Assembly (NCBI GenBank): GCA_021186555.1
Contig: JAJKFL010000006.1
Location: 2,095,501-2,159,500 of the forward strand
Direction of reading: 5' to 3'
Source of the DNA: Reticulitermes speratus
Lineage: Eukaryota; Arthropoda; Insecta; Blattodea; Rhinotermitidae
DNA: 64,000 nucleotides
A model generated the notes under the pieces. It saw only the letters and a program-made list of their open reading frames with translations, had not been told where the DNA came from and searched no databases. Shown one piece after another: positions 1 through 9,990 of the stretch (position 1 is the stretch's first letter; every line of letters starts with the position of its first letter). The position numbers and the translations under genes were made by a program.

Positions 1-548
1 GGGTACGTAAAATTAAAAAAAATAAATATATTATTTCATGATAAACACTAAATAATCAGGGCCAGATTTAGGGTTAGCCACAACAGACCGGACGTAAGGA
101 CATGCGATTTGGGAGCGCCATTTTTTCCCTCTCTCTCCTTTATGCGATTCTTATCTGGCGGCTAGTTTCATTTTATTCCACACAGTGCATATAATTTTGC
201 TTTGCTAAAATACCTTTGTTCCTTTATTAATTTTTATACGATAGACAATAATATATTTGTTATTTAATAGCTTGACTCTCCTTTTTCTCATTTAAAACTA
301 ATTATTTAATACATTATTTTGGATGTAATTTATTTAACTTATTTTAGATGTAGATTATAGACTGTGTATAACTTGAATTATGCACCAACAACTTTGGGGG
401 TACAAAGTTGAAGAGAAATTATATGTGGGGGTACGCGGACAAAAAACGTTGAATATCGCTGTGTTAGACAACACTTTTCCCCAAGTTACCCCCTTTATCC
501 TTAAGCAGTAAATCGAAATATCTCGGTCCTTAATTAATTTCATTTCAC
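1..548. other. AT-rich sequence, no gene seen
   Basis: Low-complexity AT-rich DNA with no open frame of note, no tRNA-like boxes and no repeat shared with the rest of the window that I can see. It ends where the inverted ribozyme-like module begins. Confidence 0.5.
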
Positions 549-770
549 TCCAACAAATGCACTACACTTTCTTTCAGTGATTTCTTGCCCCTACATATGT
601 TTCGGCACACCTTATGCCATCCTCAGGGGGGGGGGGTCGTCGAGAGTTCACAATTTTCAATACACCCAATTGTTTTTCACACACTTTCACAGTACACATG
701 TAGGGGCAAGAAATGATTGAAATAAAGTGTAGTGCATTGTTGGATTGAAATAAAATTAATTAATTAATTA
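549..770. repeat. inverted repeat around a ribozyme-like motif
   Basis: The left arm (about 549-600, minus) and right arm (about 694-760, plus) share the blocks ACATGTAGGGGCAAGAAAT, AGTGTAGTGCA and TTGTTGG in opposite orientation. The right arm starts inside the stem III palindrome, so only the left arm carries the full CUGANGA core. The loop includes a run of G at 627-636. This is the first of five such divergent pairs. Confidence 0.6.
588..631 (-). ncRNA. hammerhead ribozyme-like motif
   Basis: On the minus strand the order is CCCC, CTGAGGA, a hairpin GGCATA/TGTGCC, GAAA, the palindrome ACATATGT, A, then GGGG. CCCC and GGGG can form stem I and the putative cleavage triplet is GUA. Position 7 of the CUGANGA box is known to be variable, so G there is acceptable. 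One extra U lies between the box and stem II, as in most motifs of this window. A TGCATTTGTTGG block follows at 560-549. The family match is to minimal hammerheads known from Penelope-like elements; activity is not shown. Confidence 0.6.
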
Positions 771-783
771 CCAAAAATACACG

Positions 784-784
784 G

Positions 785-812
<28 letters not shown>
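784..812. repeat. (TA)n microsatellite
   Basis: An uninterrupted TA dinucleotide run of about 14 units. It lies directly after the right arm of the first foldback. Confidence 0.9.
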
Positions 813-817
<5 letters not shown>

Positions 818-841
818 AAAATCTCGGTCCTTATTTCAAGC

Positions 842-1399
842 GTCTAATTTTCACCCTTTCAACTTCGTTTTCATACTACACATATAAAAAGGACGAGCGG
901 GCGAAGCTTCGGAGCCTATTAACAAACAGATGCTCTTTTTTCACACCCGAAATAAAACAGTTCTCACTTCTATCTTGTCTTTTCCTTTACGCCGACTCTT
1001 CTGCCATGTTTTACGTCTCTCTGTCTCTGTGGTTCGAAAGATTATATCAAGTAAACTGCTGACGTCGATTCCCGCCACACCTTTACGTTTAAGTGTAAAC
1101 AGTGTATGAAGGCCGTCTCCCCAACCCTCTCGATCAACCCCCTGTCGCCATTCGTCTTCATCCATCACTACCAGATAGGGGAGGGCCTTAAAGCAAGAGT
1201 GTGATCTATGATCGGAAATACAGCAAAGACATCTGAAGTTTCTTTCTGTGTTACAAATGTAATTGCTACAGTATTGTGACACTTGGACTTCTATTGTAGC
1301 GTGACAACGGAACTTAGTTGGAGGAACAGACACTGTGCTTGCTACAAAGTGGCGTAGTAGTTGCATTTGGAACACAGCCTGAATGATAGGAGTGGAGAA
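842..1399. other. unclassified sequence with one minus-strand ORF
   Basis: A 144-codon open frame runs on the minus strand from 1375 to 941. Its product is rich in Cys (CNTERNFRCLCC-like stretch) and ends in a basic, Glu-rich tail. I recognise no domain, signal peptide or membrane segment. It is the longest frame outside the tandem arrays and mariner remnants, but length alone does not make it a gene. No promoter or polyadenylation context is convincing. Confidence 0.25.
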
Positions 1400-2625
1400 A
1401 TGTCACTTTTAAAAATTTAAAGATTCAGTTCGTACCGCACAGTAAACACATTTCTTCTGGCATACAAACCAGTCAGTTAATGCTGTACAGTGAAATAATC
1501 GCTGTTTGTTCTGAGATCCACACAAAACACATAAATACAGTTCGTACCGCACAGTAAACACACTCCGTCTCAGTTATACAAACCAGTCAGTTAATGCTGT
1601 ACAGTGAAATAATCGCTGTTTGTTCTGAGATCCACACAAAACACATAAATACAGTCCGTACCGCGCAGTAAACACACTCCGTCTCAGTTATACAAACCAG
1701 TCAGTTAATGCTGTACAGTGAAATAATCGCTGTTTGTTCTGAGATCCACACAAAACACATAAATACAGTCCGTACCGCGCAGTAAACACACTCCGTCTCA
1801 GTTATACAAACCAGTCAGTTAATGCTGTACAGTGAAATAATCGCTGTTTGTTCTGAGATCCACACAAAACACATAAATACAGTCCGTACCGCGCAGTAAA
1901 CACACTCCGTCTCAGTTATACAAACCAGTCAGTTAATGTTGTACAGTGAAATAATCGCTGTTTGTTCTGAGATCCACACAAAACACATAAATACAGTCCG
2001 TACCGCGCAGTAAACACACTCCGTCTCAGTTATACAAACCAGTCAGTTAATGCTGTACAGTGAAATAATCGCTGTTTGTTCTGAGATCCACACAAAACAC
2101 ATAAATACAGTCCGTACCGCGCAGTAAACACACTCCGTCTCAGTTATACAAACCAGTCAGTTAATGCTGTACAGTGAAATAATCGCTGTTTGTTCTGAGA
2201 TCCACACAAAACACATAAATACAGTCCGTACCGCGCAGTAAACACACTCCGTCTCAGTTATACAAACCAGTCAGTTAATGTTGTACAGTGAAATAATCGC
2301 TGTTTGTTCTGAGATCCACACAAAACACATAAATACAGTCCGTACCGCGCAGTAAACACACTCCGTCTCAGTTATACAAACCAGTCAGTTAATGCTGTAC
2401 AGTGAAATAATCGCTGTTTGTTCTGAGATCCACACAAAACACATAAATACAGTCCGTACCGCGCAGTAAACACACTCCGTCTCAGTTATACAAACCAGTC
2501 AGTTAATGCTGTACAGTGAAATAATCGCTGTTTGTTCTGAGATCCACACAAAACACATAAATACAGTCCGTACCGCACAGTAAACACATTTCTTCTGGCA
2601 TAAAAACCAGTCAGTTAATGTGTGT
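1400..2625 (-). repeat. 114-bp satellite, array 1
   Basis: About ten and a half monomers, starting at 1431, 1543 and then every 114 bp from 1657 to 2569 (CGTACCGCGCAG taken as the phase mark). Taking leader-to-tail as forward, the array is reversed. The left flank at 1410-1430 resembles the tail seen beside array 5. The first and last monomers carry a variant block, ATTTCTTCTGGCATA, in place of CTCCGTCTCAGTTATA. No leader is visible on the right side, where unique sequence starts within a monomer. Confidence 0.95.
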
Positions 2626-2814
2626 GGGGAAATCAGTGCAATGTTACCTCTTGTTTTATTTCGTCAAACACAAATATTACACTCGCTTCGTATTGTTACC
2701 AATATGTACGGTAGCCACAGCTGTCAAAGCGATGTGCCAGTATTGAGGTACAGTTATGGAATATGACTGCAATCCGCATTCCCAAACTCTCCTTTATTTA
2801 AATGAGTAAATTTT

Positions 2815-2857
2815 AACCCCTGATGATGGCACAGGAAGTGCCGAAACATATGTAGAG
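2815..2857 (+). ncRNA. hammerhead ribozyme-like motif, weak stem I
   Basis: CTGATGA at 2820-2826, extra T, stem II GGCAC/GTGCC, GAAA, ACATATGT, A. The closing stem I is poor: CCC before the box faces GAG after the cleavage position. A TGCATTTGTTGG block follows near 2882-2893, as in the related modules. It is a single copy without an inverted partner nearby. Confidence 0.45.
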
Positions 2858-2924
2858 ACAGAAAACACTAAAACAGTGTAATGCATTTGTTGGAATGAAC
2901 TAATTAATTAATTGAGCAAATTTC

Positions 2925-3665
2925 AGTTTCTTAATTTCAGTGTTATCCTTCTTAACACACTGTGTTATTGACATGTAAATCAACCACATCCCGGACGAAG
3001 AACGGGTATTACAGTTTGTCATTCATAAAAGAATTATTTGATTTACTACCTGACCTTTGTGTCTGAGAATCATACAGAACAACAAAAAAAAAAAAGAGAA
3101 TAAAATATCTCGAAGTTGGGGGGTTTATCGATTTATCGATGATGTACTGCAACATGCCTATATTCTTGCTATTTCAAGTCCGTCTGTCACGCTGCCCAAT
3201 GCATCAGACAGTCTGTCTGTCCGTCCACTTCTCTATGATCGTTCACGTAATGGCAATTTCTTTTTTTCCAAAAGGGCACAACTTTTTCTTTCCGGTCTTC
3301 ATAGATAACGCACAGTATAATTTTTTTTTCCCCCCCTTTCCTTGGCAGAGGTAGTTATCAAAGAATTCAGTACTGCCATCTGTCATTTGCGAACGGAGTT
3401 AATGCCCAAAACGGCTGCTCGACGAAACCAGTTTCCACTTTCTGTTGTCATCGCGCTGTAAAATTTATGTTTTTTTATCTTGTATATGGGCTTGTGTCTC
3501 TGGGGGGGGGGGGGGCGCTGTGCCTAACGTGTCGCCAGTAAAAACTTTCAAAATTGATCACAGGTTCCTTCCGCTCGTTCCATCTCTTCGCTAAACACCG
3601 ACAACAGATATATTCCTTTTAGGGGGGGGGGGGGGTTTCTCTTAAAATTTGTAGTGCACTTCTAT
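2925..3665. other. no gene seen; poly-G runs
   Basis: Mostly unique sequence with short overlapping frames that look random. It contains G homopolymers near 3503-3514 and 3623-3635, and T and C homopolymers near 3320-3340. I see no splice-bounded coding block or RNA gene. Confidence 0.4.
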
Positions 3666-3669
3666 TAAC

Positions 3670-4090
3670 TGCACGGAGCAGAGGCCTTTTTTGAGAAGTT
3701 AATACTCACATAATCAAGAAATTGCCCGCATTTTATGGAACCCAAATGTCCATTACCGTGATCACAACAGCCCGCCACTTGTTCGTGTCTGAGTCAGGCC
3801 AATAAACTCCACGCCCCCCTCCCATCCTACTTCTTTAAAGTACATTTTAATATTATATCCCACCTACACCTGGATCTTCCTTCAGGTTTCCCCATCAAAA
3901 TTTGGAATGCCTTTCTCCCTTCTCCCACGCGCTACATGCCCCGCCTATCTCATTCTTCTAGGTTTGATCACCCGAATAATATTCAGTGAGGAGTAAAATC
4001 ATGAAGCTCCTCACTGTGTAGTCTTCTCCAGTCCCCTGTCACCTCGTCCCTCTTATGCCCCAATGTTTTCCTCAGCCCCCTGCTCTCAAA
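3670..4090 (-). mobile_element. LINE 3' end remnant, (TTAG)-tail family
   Basis: Read on the minus strand, this decayed segment parallels the better preserved LINE end at 10913-11235: ACGCGCTACATGCCCCGCC, TTCCTTCAGGTTTCCCCA and GGAGCAGAGGCC-type blocks occur in the same order. It extends further upstream on the element strand to a GAAGCTCCTCACTGTG region that recurs at 12787 and 28812. The reading frame of the LINE is no longer open across it. Confidence 0.7.
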
Positions 4091-4166
4091 ACTAGCTGCA
4101 TGAATGTTGTAATGCAATAATAATTACTTTGTAATTATTATATTTTAGTAATTTTTTAAATTTTGA

Positions 4167-4212
4167 CGTAAAACTCCCAGAAGATAGCGTAAATGATGCC
4201 GAAACATGTAGC
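4167..4212 (+). ncRNA. decayed hammerhead-like motif
   Basis: CAGAAGA, then a weak hairpin, GCCGAAACATGTAGCAG. It aligns with the motif at 46191-46229, which shares AACTCCC upstream and ACATGTAGCAG downstream. The catalytic box departs from CUGANGA, so this is treated as a fossil. Confidence 0.2.
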
Positions 4213-4268
4213 AGAAATAAATTTTTATGTTTTTTTAATTATATTCATACCGTACATTTTTTTTTATT

Positions 4269-4334
4269 ATTTTGGTTTTATACGACAAATGTACAATTGT
4301 ACAAAATTGTACATTTGTCGGATAAAACCAAAAT
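4269..4334. repeat. short near-perfect palindrome
   Basis: The arms 4269-4298 and 4305-4334 are complementary over 30 bp with one mismatch, separated by 6 bp. Transcribed, it would give a 30-bp hairpin. It has no tRNA-like or coding content, and its length resembles the smallest miniature foldback elements. Confidence 0.85.
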
Positions 4335-4433
4335 AGTTTTATGTATTAAATGTGCACCCGTTAGTGTGATAAAATAATACTTCAGTCAAGACGGACGGAA
4401 TGAACAGTTTCAAAACTCACATTTATGTGATCT

Positions 4434-4630
4434 GTGGTCTTTTGGGTAATTACACGGCGTCGTGTGGTAATTATTTACCGACGTTTCCCGGGAAAACGTA
4501 TCGGTCCCATCTTCACAGGTCGAGATTCCAAGAAGGAAACGTCGGTAAATAATTACCACACGACGCCGTGTAATTACCCAGAAGACCACACATTACATCA
4601 ACATCGCGGCGGAAACCTAAAATCAAGGTC
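4434..4630. repeat. GAAACGTC foldback element
   Basis: Arms of about 52 bp (4436-4487 and 4537-4588) containing ACGGCGTCGTGTGGTAATTA and TTTACCGACGTTTCC pair across a loop of roughly 50 bp that holds CCCATCTTCAC. Reading outward on each strand gives a GAAGATGGGA...GGGAAACGTCGGTAA order, a hammerhead-like arrangement with an imperfect first box. The right flank ATCAACATCGCGGCGGAAACC recurs in the relatives at 11815 and 49485. Confidence 0.75.
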
Positions 4631-4808
4631 ACATTTGTGTGTTCGTATCGTGAGACAGCCAACTTGCAAACAGAGACACAAACAGCGCACGTGACGAGAA
4701 GGTAAATGTAGTTCAAGATAGAACGAAAATAGAGAGATACGTTACTTTTGTAAATCTGTAGTAAGCTAAATTACTGTCGATAAAGTACAGGAACACGCAT
4801 TATAAATA

Positions 4809-4886
4809 CAGGGTATACACAAAAGAATGGTGCGGTATCAGTTTTATTCACCTTTGAAACCGCACCATTCTTTTGTGTATGCCCTG
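4809..4886. mobile_element. 78-bp miniature mariner-like element
   Basis: CAGGGTATACACAAAAGAAT at one end and its near-complement at the other, flanked by TA on both sides (4807-4808 and 4887-4888). Almost the whole element is terminal inverted repeat. It has the same ends as the 587-bp element that starts 37 bp further on, so it is an extreme internal deletion derivative of that family. Confidence 0.85.
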
Positions 4887-4923
4887 TACACTAATTATAT
4901 CTGAAGCCTCACGTTCATCCGTA

Positions 4924-5510
4924 CAGGGCATACACAAAAGAATGGTGCGGTTTCAAAAGTGAATAAAAAATTTATTTCTCGCCTTACACGGGCACAACAT
5001 ACACCGTCAGCGGCGGCAACTGTCCAAGTTTCTCATTTGGTAATTACAATCCTTCAATGTGTGCACCCTGGGTCACACGACACACATCCACACGGTAATC
5101 AAACTCATCCCAGACCCGGTGTAGCATGTCCGCTGTAATGGCCTGCAGTGCATGCGTTATCCGATTACGAATTTCATGGATGGACGTGGGCAATGGTGGT
5201 ACATAAACGCTGTCTTTAACGAACCCCCAAAGAAAGAAATCGCACGGTGTAAGATCTGGCGAACGGGGTGGCCAAGGGAGAAGGTTCTTGTCTCCATTTG
5301 CAGCAGCACGTCCGATCCAGCGCTGTGGAAGAACACCATCTTTGAAACTGGCCCCGCGGTCACGCAGTAAGCGTGAGAAGCGAACTGCTGGTAGCGCATG
5401 AGAAACTTGGACGGTTGCCGCCGCTGACGGTGTATGTTGTGCCCGTGTAATGTAAGACATAAATTTTTTATTCACTTTTGAAACCGCACCATTCTTTTGT
5501 GTATGTCCTG
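4924..5510 (-). mobile_element. Tc1/mariner-like element, internally deleted, copy 1
   Basis: Terminal inverted repeats of at least 50 bp beginning CAGGGCATACACAAAAGAAT, with TA duplications at 4922-4923 and 5511-5512. The minus strand is open through the 3' half of a transposase: LPQRWIGR, WPPRSPDLTPCDFFLWG, then a C-terminus ending GAHIEGL just inside the TIR. SPDLTPCD is the third catalytic Asp region of mariner-type (DDD) transposases. The HTH half and the first catalytic Asp are missing, and the segment before LPQRWIGR differs from copy 2, so the element is non-autonomous. Confidence 0.9.
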
Positions 5511-5520
5511 TATAATGCAC

Positions 5521-5637
5521 AACACAGTTCGTACCTGACAGTAAACGTAGCCGTCTTCATTAGAAGCACCAGTAGGTTAAAGCAGTTTAGGGCTGCAATC
5601 TGTATATATTTTGAGAATCGGAAGGAACACATAAACA
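5521..5637 (-). repeat. diverged single 114-bp satellite monomer
   Basis: CAGTTCGTACC, CAGTAAACG, CCGTCTTCATTA, CACCAGTAGGTTA, GAGAATC and AACACATAAACAC follow the order of the 114-bp monomer with many substitutions. It is sandwiched between the mariner-like element and a SINE, and represents an old single-copy relative of the satellite. Confidence 0.6.
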
Positions 5638-5906
5638 CGGGCCGTGCCATGGCTCAGGCGGTCAGTCGCCGGCCTCTCACCGCGGAGGCCCGGGTTCGAT
5701 CCTGGGGGTCAGTCCATGTGGGATTTGTGGTGGACAAAGTGGCACTGAGCAGGTTTTTCCCCGAGTATTTCGGTTATCCCCTGTCAATTTCATTCCACCG
5801 GTGCTCCAATACTTGAAAAAAAAATAATCATCTTCATCACAGGGTTGCACAATAAGCCTTAAGACTACGGTGCGTCCGTAGCATCTGCTGCGGGGCCCTT
5901 CACAAA
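5638..5906 (+). mobile_element. tRNA-derived SINE, type 2
   Basis: The head GGCCGTGCCATGGCTCAGGC resembles a pol III A box and CGGGTTCGATCCTGGG a B box. The body has a GTGGGATTTGTGGTGGACAA block and TTTCATTCCACCGGTGCTCC, then an A-rich break. The 3' part ends GTAGCATCTGCTGCGGGGCC. The same head-body-tail order occurs reversed at 60550-60822 and truncated at 20490. Any frames inside it are incidental. Confidence 0.85.
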
Positions 5907-5974
5907 CAAAAATCACTCTGGGCAAAACGGAGTTTTAGGTGCTTTTAGACAGTAATAAAGAGCGTCTTTTGCGG

Positions 5975-6640
5975 AAGGCACGTCTGTCCGTCTGTCTCTG
6001 ACCTAGTAGCAACGACTAAACCTTTGTCAGTTTGCGTTAAATTCGGTGTAGGAGTTCTTTACGCAAAGTTCTTGAGCAAACGTGAGTTTCGTATAAATAT
6101 GGTCAGTGACAGTCATAGGAAAAGCCTACTTTACGACCAGAAATTATTCTATACCCGTACTTTGACCGATTTGGGTGAAATTTGGTACAGGAAGTCTGCA
6201 GTTAAAGCCGTTGTGCAGTCGTGTCATAACAGATGCTGCAGTACAAGACACGCTCTACTGAAGGGCCTAAATAACGTCTTGCGTGTATTTTCTACATATT
6301 TTCGTGCTACTTGGGTAGAATTTCTTACAGCTGATGTACACAGACGTTTGTGGAGTGACGGCGAGTTTCTTTGAAAACCGGCACACTAAAAGACACTTTC
6401 AGGCGTAAATAAATTTCTATCCATACTTTCAACCATATGCGGGCGAAATTCGGAATTAGAGCTCTGCAAATAGGGCCGTTGACCGTTTGTGAGTTTTGGG
6501 AAACTCGTCGTAGCGAAGGCCGTACTTTTCTTACAGGAATCAATAAAATCGCACTTACCTCAAACACGCACATTTTCAACTTCGTAATCTCCGGTACGGC
6601 GTGGCAGATTACGCAATTTGTAATCTTTGTGAATGTTACA
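5975..6640 (+). repeat. unclassified dispersed repeat with internal echoes
   Basis: Degenerate recurrent phrases such as AAATTCGGTGTAGGAGTTCT, GAGTTTCGT, AAAATCGG and TCCGTACTTT appear several times at loose spacing. The region at 23150-23600 carries the same phrases. Such wording is common in non-coding arms of insect transposons, but I found no terminal repeats, tRNA boxes or transposase here. Confidence 0.45.
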
Positions 6641-6652
6641 ACAAATTGTGTC

Positions 6653-6902
6653 GATCCAGTGGCCGCGCGGTCTAAGGCGTGGGTCTACGGCCGCTGGCTA
6701 CTGGGATTGCGGGTTCGAATACCGCCTAGGGCATGGATGTCTGTCTGTTGTGAGTGTTGTGTGTTGTCAGGTAGAGGTCTCTGCGACGGGCTGATCACTC
6801 GTCCAGAGGAGTCCTACCGAGTGTGGTGTGTCTAAAAAGTGTGTGATCGTGAAGTCTCAAAAATGAGGCGGCCTAGGCCCCCCAAGGGGCTGTCGAGCCA
6901 TC
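6653..6902 (+). mobile_element. tRNA-derived SINE, type 1
   Basis: The head contains TGGCCGCGCGGTCTAAGGCG (A-box region, Leu-tRNA-like) and GCGGGTTCGAATACC (B box). The body carries GTGTTGTCAGGTAGAGGTCT, GGGCTGATCACTCGTCCAGA and the 3' end AAGGGGCTGTCGAGCCAT, followed by a G run. Four more copies lie in this window, all on the minus strand. Confidence 0.92.
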
Positions 6903-6959
6903 GGGGGGGGGGGGGAAATTGTACCTATAATTACCACTGTGCTTTAAAAGTTTAACAAA

Positions 6960-7950
6960 ATATATTTTATGGTAAAACCGACCACTTTTTAGGGCTCTTC
7001 TCCTCTCGCATCTGCCGTCTTCTTCGTTGGCTTCATTTTTTTAAACTTAATTTCACCTTCTTCTTTCTAAAGAGTTAAATTAAGACAGACGGAAAATGAA
7101 AAAGACGTAAAACCAAAGATTAACTAACTAACAAACCCAGTCCTACCAACACACAAACGCATCAGTCCCACCATCCATCTTGCTTTCAGTTACACGTTTT
7201 TATGTTACCTGACTGTACGTACGTACAATTAATGGCCTTAGTTCGATCAGTATGGCGTTTGAAGCAATGGGTGGAGGATAAAGAGAAAATCCCATTATAA
7301 GGCGCCGTGAACAAAAGGTGGCGGTAAGGAGAAGCTGAGAATAGAGTTTCGGCGACTTGAGTTGAGAGGGGCATAGTTTGAATTCCTGAACTTCCGGCTA
7401 AGTCAAAGTGGAGTCGGTGCTTTTCTGGAAGTGCTCCACACTTCTTTAAAGTTCCTTCAGCAGTAAGAGAGCTTTACTTGCGCGGTCCTCACAGTGGAGG
7501 AAAAAGGAATTTTTTCTTTTCTTTTTGTCTTCAAGAAACACGGCAAAAGGGAAAATGTTGAAAATTTATGAGCTAAAGACACAATAGAGAGAAAAAGAGA
7601 TTTTTCTCTTATATATAGACGTATATAAGTTACACACGAGCTGCACAAAACTTTTCCAAACCTCTCGCTCCTTTGTTTTGATATGTCACTACAAAAGTTG
7701 TCCTCGTGAAACAGCTAAAAATCGGAAAAATCTTTCTTCTTATTATACAAAACTTAAAAAGAAATATTCATTAAATGTTTTTAAAGTTTGTGTGGCTTGC
7801 GTTGGGCTTTTCTGCGAAGGTATCGGCAACTACAATGGCTGGCAATCTGAAGTGAACTGCGCGACTCTAAAAACATTTCTACGTTACGATTCGTGTGCTT
7901 ACGAAGCTGGAAATTACTCTGATTATACAAAATTAGTTCCTACGCCACAG
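6960..7950. other. no gene seen
   Basis: AT-rich sequence with several short frames on both strands, none with recognisable protein content. No tRNA-like boxes, no terminal inverted repeats and no tandem repeat beyond short T and A runs. It ends in the diverged satellite monomer at 7960. Confidence 0.4.
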
Positions 7951-8590
7951 AATACACAGCTCGTACCGCGCAGTAAACACGTTGCCTCTCGGTTATAAAA
8001 AGACAGCCAATGTACGTATAACGTAATAATGAGGCGCGTTCGTGTAACCATTGTTGCCGTGAAAAGCAGTAAGTATTACATATTGTGAGTGTGTGTGTGT
8101 AGCCTTAGTTATCCAGCATGCAAAGCGCATGCGCCGTATTATATTGTCATCTGTGGCCTGTCTGACTGTACCATATTTTTCCACATTATCTCATAAACGG
8201 CACGATTTTCGGAAAAAGTTATTGAACATAAAATGTGTGTTTTGATTTTCTCTACAACTTTTGTCGAAAATATTTCTCATTCTAAGAAGAATTCAGCGAC
8301 ATATTATCATAAATGTACATAGGTCTTCGTGTAAAGTACCGTTATTGTTGTCAGATTTTAATGAAACCTGAATTTTCTCGAAAGATTTTCAAAAAAATAC
8401 TTAAATGTAAAATTTCACAAAAATCCGTCCAGTGGGAGCAGAGTTGTTACATGCGGACGGACAGACAGACAAGACGAATAGTCGCTTTTCGCAATTTTAC
8501 GAACGCGCCTACAAAACCGGTCGGTGAATGCATTTTGGGGAAATAATCGCTGTTTAGCTGTAAGAATCACACGCAACAGAAAACACCCTG
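7935..8590 (-). repeat. satellite monomer split by a DNA transposon
   Basis: CTCGTACCGCGCAGTAAACA and CGGTTATA at 7963-7997 match the first half of the 114-bp monomer. AAAACCGGTCGGTGAATGC and AAATAATCGCTGTTT at 8513-8557 match the second half. Between them lies the AGGCGCGTT element. This indicates an old monomer that received the insertion and then diverged. Confidence 0.6.
8032..8510. mobile_element. DNA transposon with AGGCGCGTTCG ends, copy 1
   Basis: The element starts AGGCGCGTTCGT and ends ACGAACGCGCCT, a 12-bp terminal inverted repeat. Its interior is shared with 36788-37247 over nearly its full length, including a GGCACGATTTTCGG block, a CTAAGAAGAATT block and a terminal run of CAGACAGAC. 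There is no transposase frame, so it is a MITE-like non-autonomous copy. The superfamily is not clear from the ends. Confidence 0.75.
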
Positions 8591-8639
8591 TATGGCCAAG
8601 TATCATTGTGTTCCAAACTGCCAGTGGCCAGAGTTGAGT

Positions 8640-9490
8640 CCACAGAAAACATCTGTTCTGCCTTACCAATAGCTAAATACCCTGTTACCAAGATAGGTAA
8701 CAACTTCAATACGATTTGGTTAAAACAAACATAATTTATTTGTGTTTACGTAAGCTACAAAGCCACATATAAAGGTAAGCGGAAAGCTTCAAGCTGTGGC
8801 TGTTTTACCCCGGGTAAATATCCCGGCTTTAGCCAGGAACATGTCACAAATAGGCTGCCTTATTTAGCTGAATTCCATCAAAATAATTTCTTCATTCATT
8901 TGTAATTTACTGACGCCTGATGAGGCAATCATCCGAAGGACAAACAAACTGATACTTGACACTGGTACGTACTTTATTTTCGACGTTTCGGAATAAAATA
9001 TTTGGTCTTAGGATTCACGTCATCTGGGATGTGACGCAGTGATGTTGGACGAATAGTTCCAGACGTTTCGAATATGAAGGCACTACGATCCTTCCGCAAC
9101 GTCGGGCAACACTCACCCAACTCACATCCCGGAAGACGCGAATCCTCAGCAACACCGCAGTTAGAACCTCAAATCTCACAATATTTGACTAATGGTCAAA
9201 CGATTCGTTAAGTCCCTCATTGTGCGTGTGTTGCGTGATGATCACGTTAGAAGGCACACACTCGCACGCAAGTATAAGCCTGACAGTCAACCACCGTGAA
9301 AAGACGTGAGATGTTCTTCCTGTAAATAAGTTGGAAGCCAAAAACCTAAGAACGGGAAGATGATGGCGAATTTTTCCAACGAAAATTGGTAAACACCCAC
9401 AATACATTTTCTCTCCCAGAAGATCTTAACGGTTTCCATAAAACCTGTTCTGTGTAAAGCACATATATCATAAATCTTATTAAGCATTTT
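8640..9490. other. no gene seen; foldback-like fragments
   Basis: Two ACGTTTCG-type blocks at 8982-8990 and 9062-9070, with ATGTGACGC and CATCCCGGAAGACGC flanks, resemble pieces of the GAAACGTC foldback family, without clean arms. A CCTGATGAGGCA sequence at 8917 has part of a hammerhead box but no GAAA. The remainder is unremarkable. Confidence 0.35.
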
Positions 9491-9496
9491 TTTTCC

Positions 9497-9750
9497 AATG
9501 GCTCGACAGCCCCTTGGGGGGCCTAGGCCGCCTCATTTTTCAAGGCTTCACGATCACACTTTTTTAGACACACCACACTCGGTAGGACTCCTCTGGACGA
9601 GTGATCAGCCCGTCGCACAGACCTCTACCTGACAACACACAACACTAACAACAGACAGATATCCATGCCCCCGGTGGGATTCGAACCCGCAATCCCAGCA
9701 AGCGACGCGGCCGCAGAACCACGCCTTAGACCGCGCGGCCACTGCGATCG
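9497..9750 (-). mobile_element. tRNA-derived SINE, type 1
   Basis: Reverse-oriented copy: 3' end CCAATGGCTCGACAGCCCC at 9495, body with GAGTGATCAGCCCGTCGCA, and the tRNA-like head ending GACCGCGCGGCCACTG near 9745. The B box reads GGGATTCGAACCCGC on the plus strand. An A-rich tail (T run on the plus strand) precedes 9497. Confidence 0.92.
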
Positions 9751-9945
9751 ACGTAACTACAAATGCCCAATAAAATATAACGTAGCCCCTTTAATTCCAC
9801 GTTTTGGAGGAAGATCAATTCTGACCAAAATTTCAAAATGCAAATGAGGTTAGAAACTTTAAGATTCCTGACATTCTTCCCGAAATTGTCTTATTCTACG
9901 CACAAATGAGTCTGTTTCCAACTAATTGCGCAATATTTAGGTTTT

Positions 9946-9990
9946 GCCCGTACATGTTTCGGCTACAAAACGCAGCCATCCTCAGGGAAC
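9946..9990 (-). ncRNA. hammerhead ribozyme-like motif
   Basis: On the minus strand: CCTGAGGA, T, stem II GGCTGC/GTAGCC with a UUUU-containing loop, GAAA, ACATGTA. Stem II is intact with one wobble pair. Stem I is weak because the base after the GUA triplet is C. A GCAATTAGTTGG stretch downstream corresponds to the TGCATTTGTTGG block of other modules. It abuts a degenerate leader of the 114-bp composite element at about 9990. Confidence 0.45.

Noticed and set aside
1431-2622. CRISPR-like array
   Set aside because: Units are contiguous 114-bp monomers with no unique spacers, and the context is an animal genome. The other arrays fail for the same reason.
6653-6730. Possible tRNA-Leu gene
   Set aside because: The A and B boxes are present, but the same head is joined to a conserved body in five copies, so it is a SINE head. 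The same applies to tRNA-like heads at 5638, 11470, 27560, 28340, 37880, 45990 and 60800.
8915-8945. Hammerhead motif at CCTGATGAGGCA
   Set aside because: CUGAUGA is present but GAAA is replaced, stem I cannot form, and the stretch is better described as a short imperfect palindrome.
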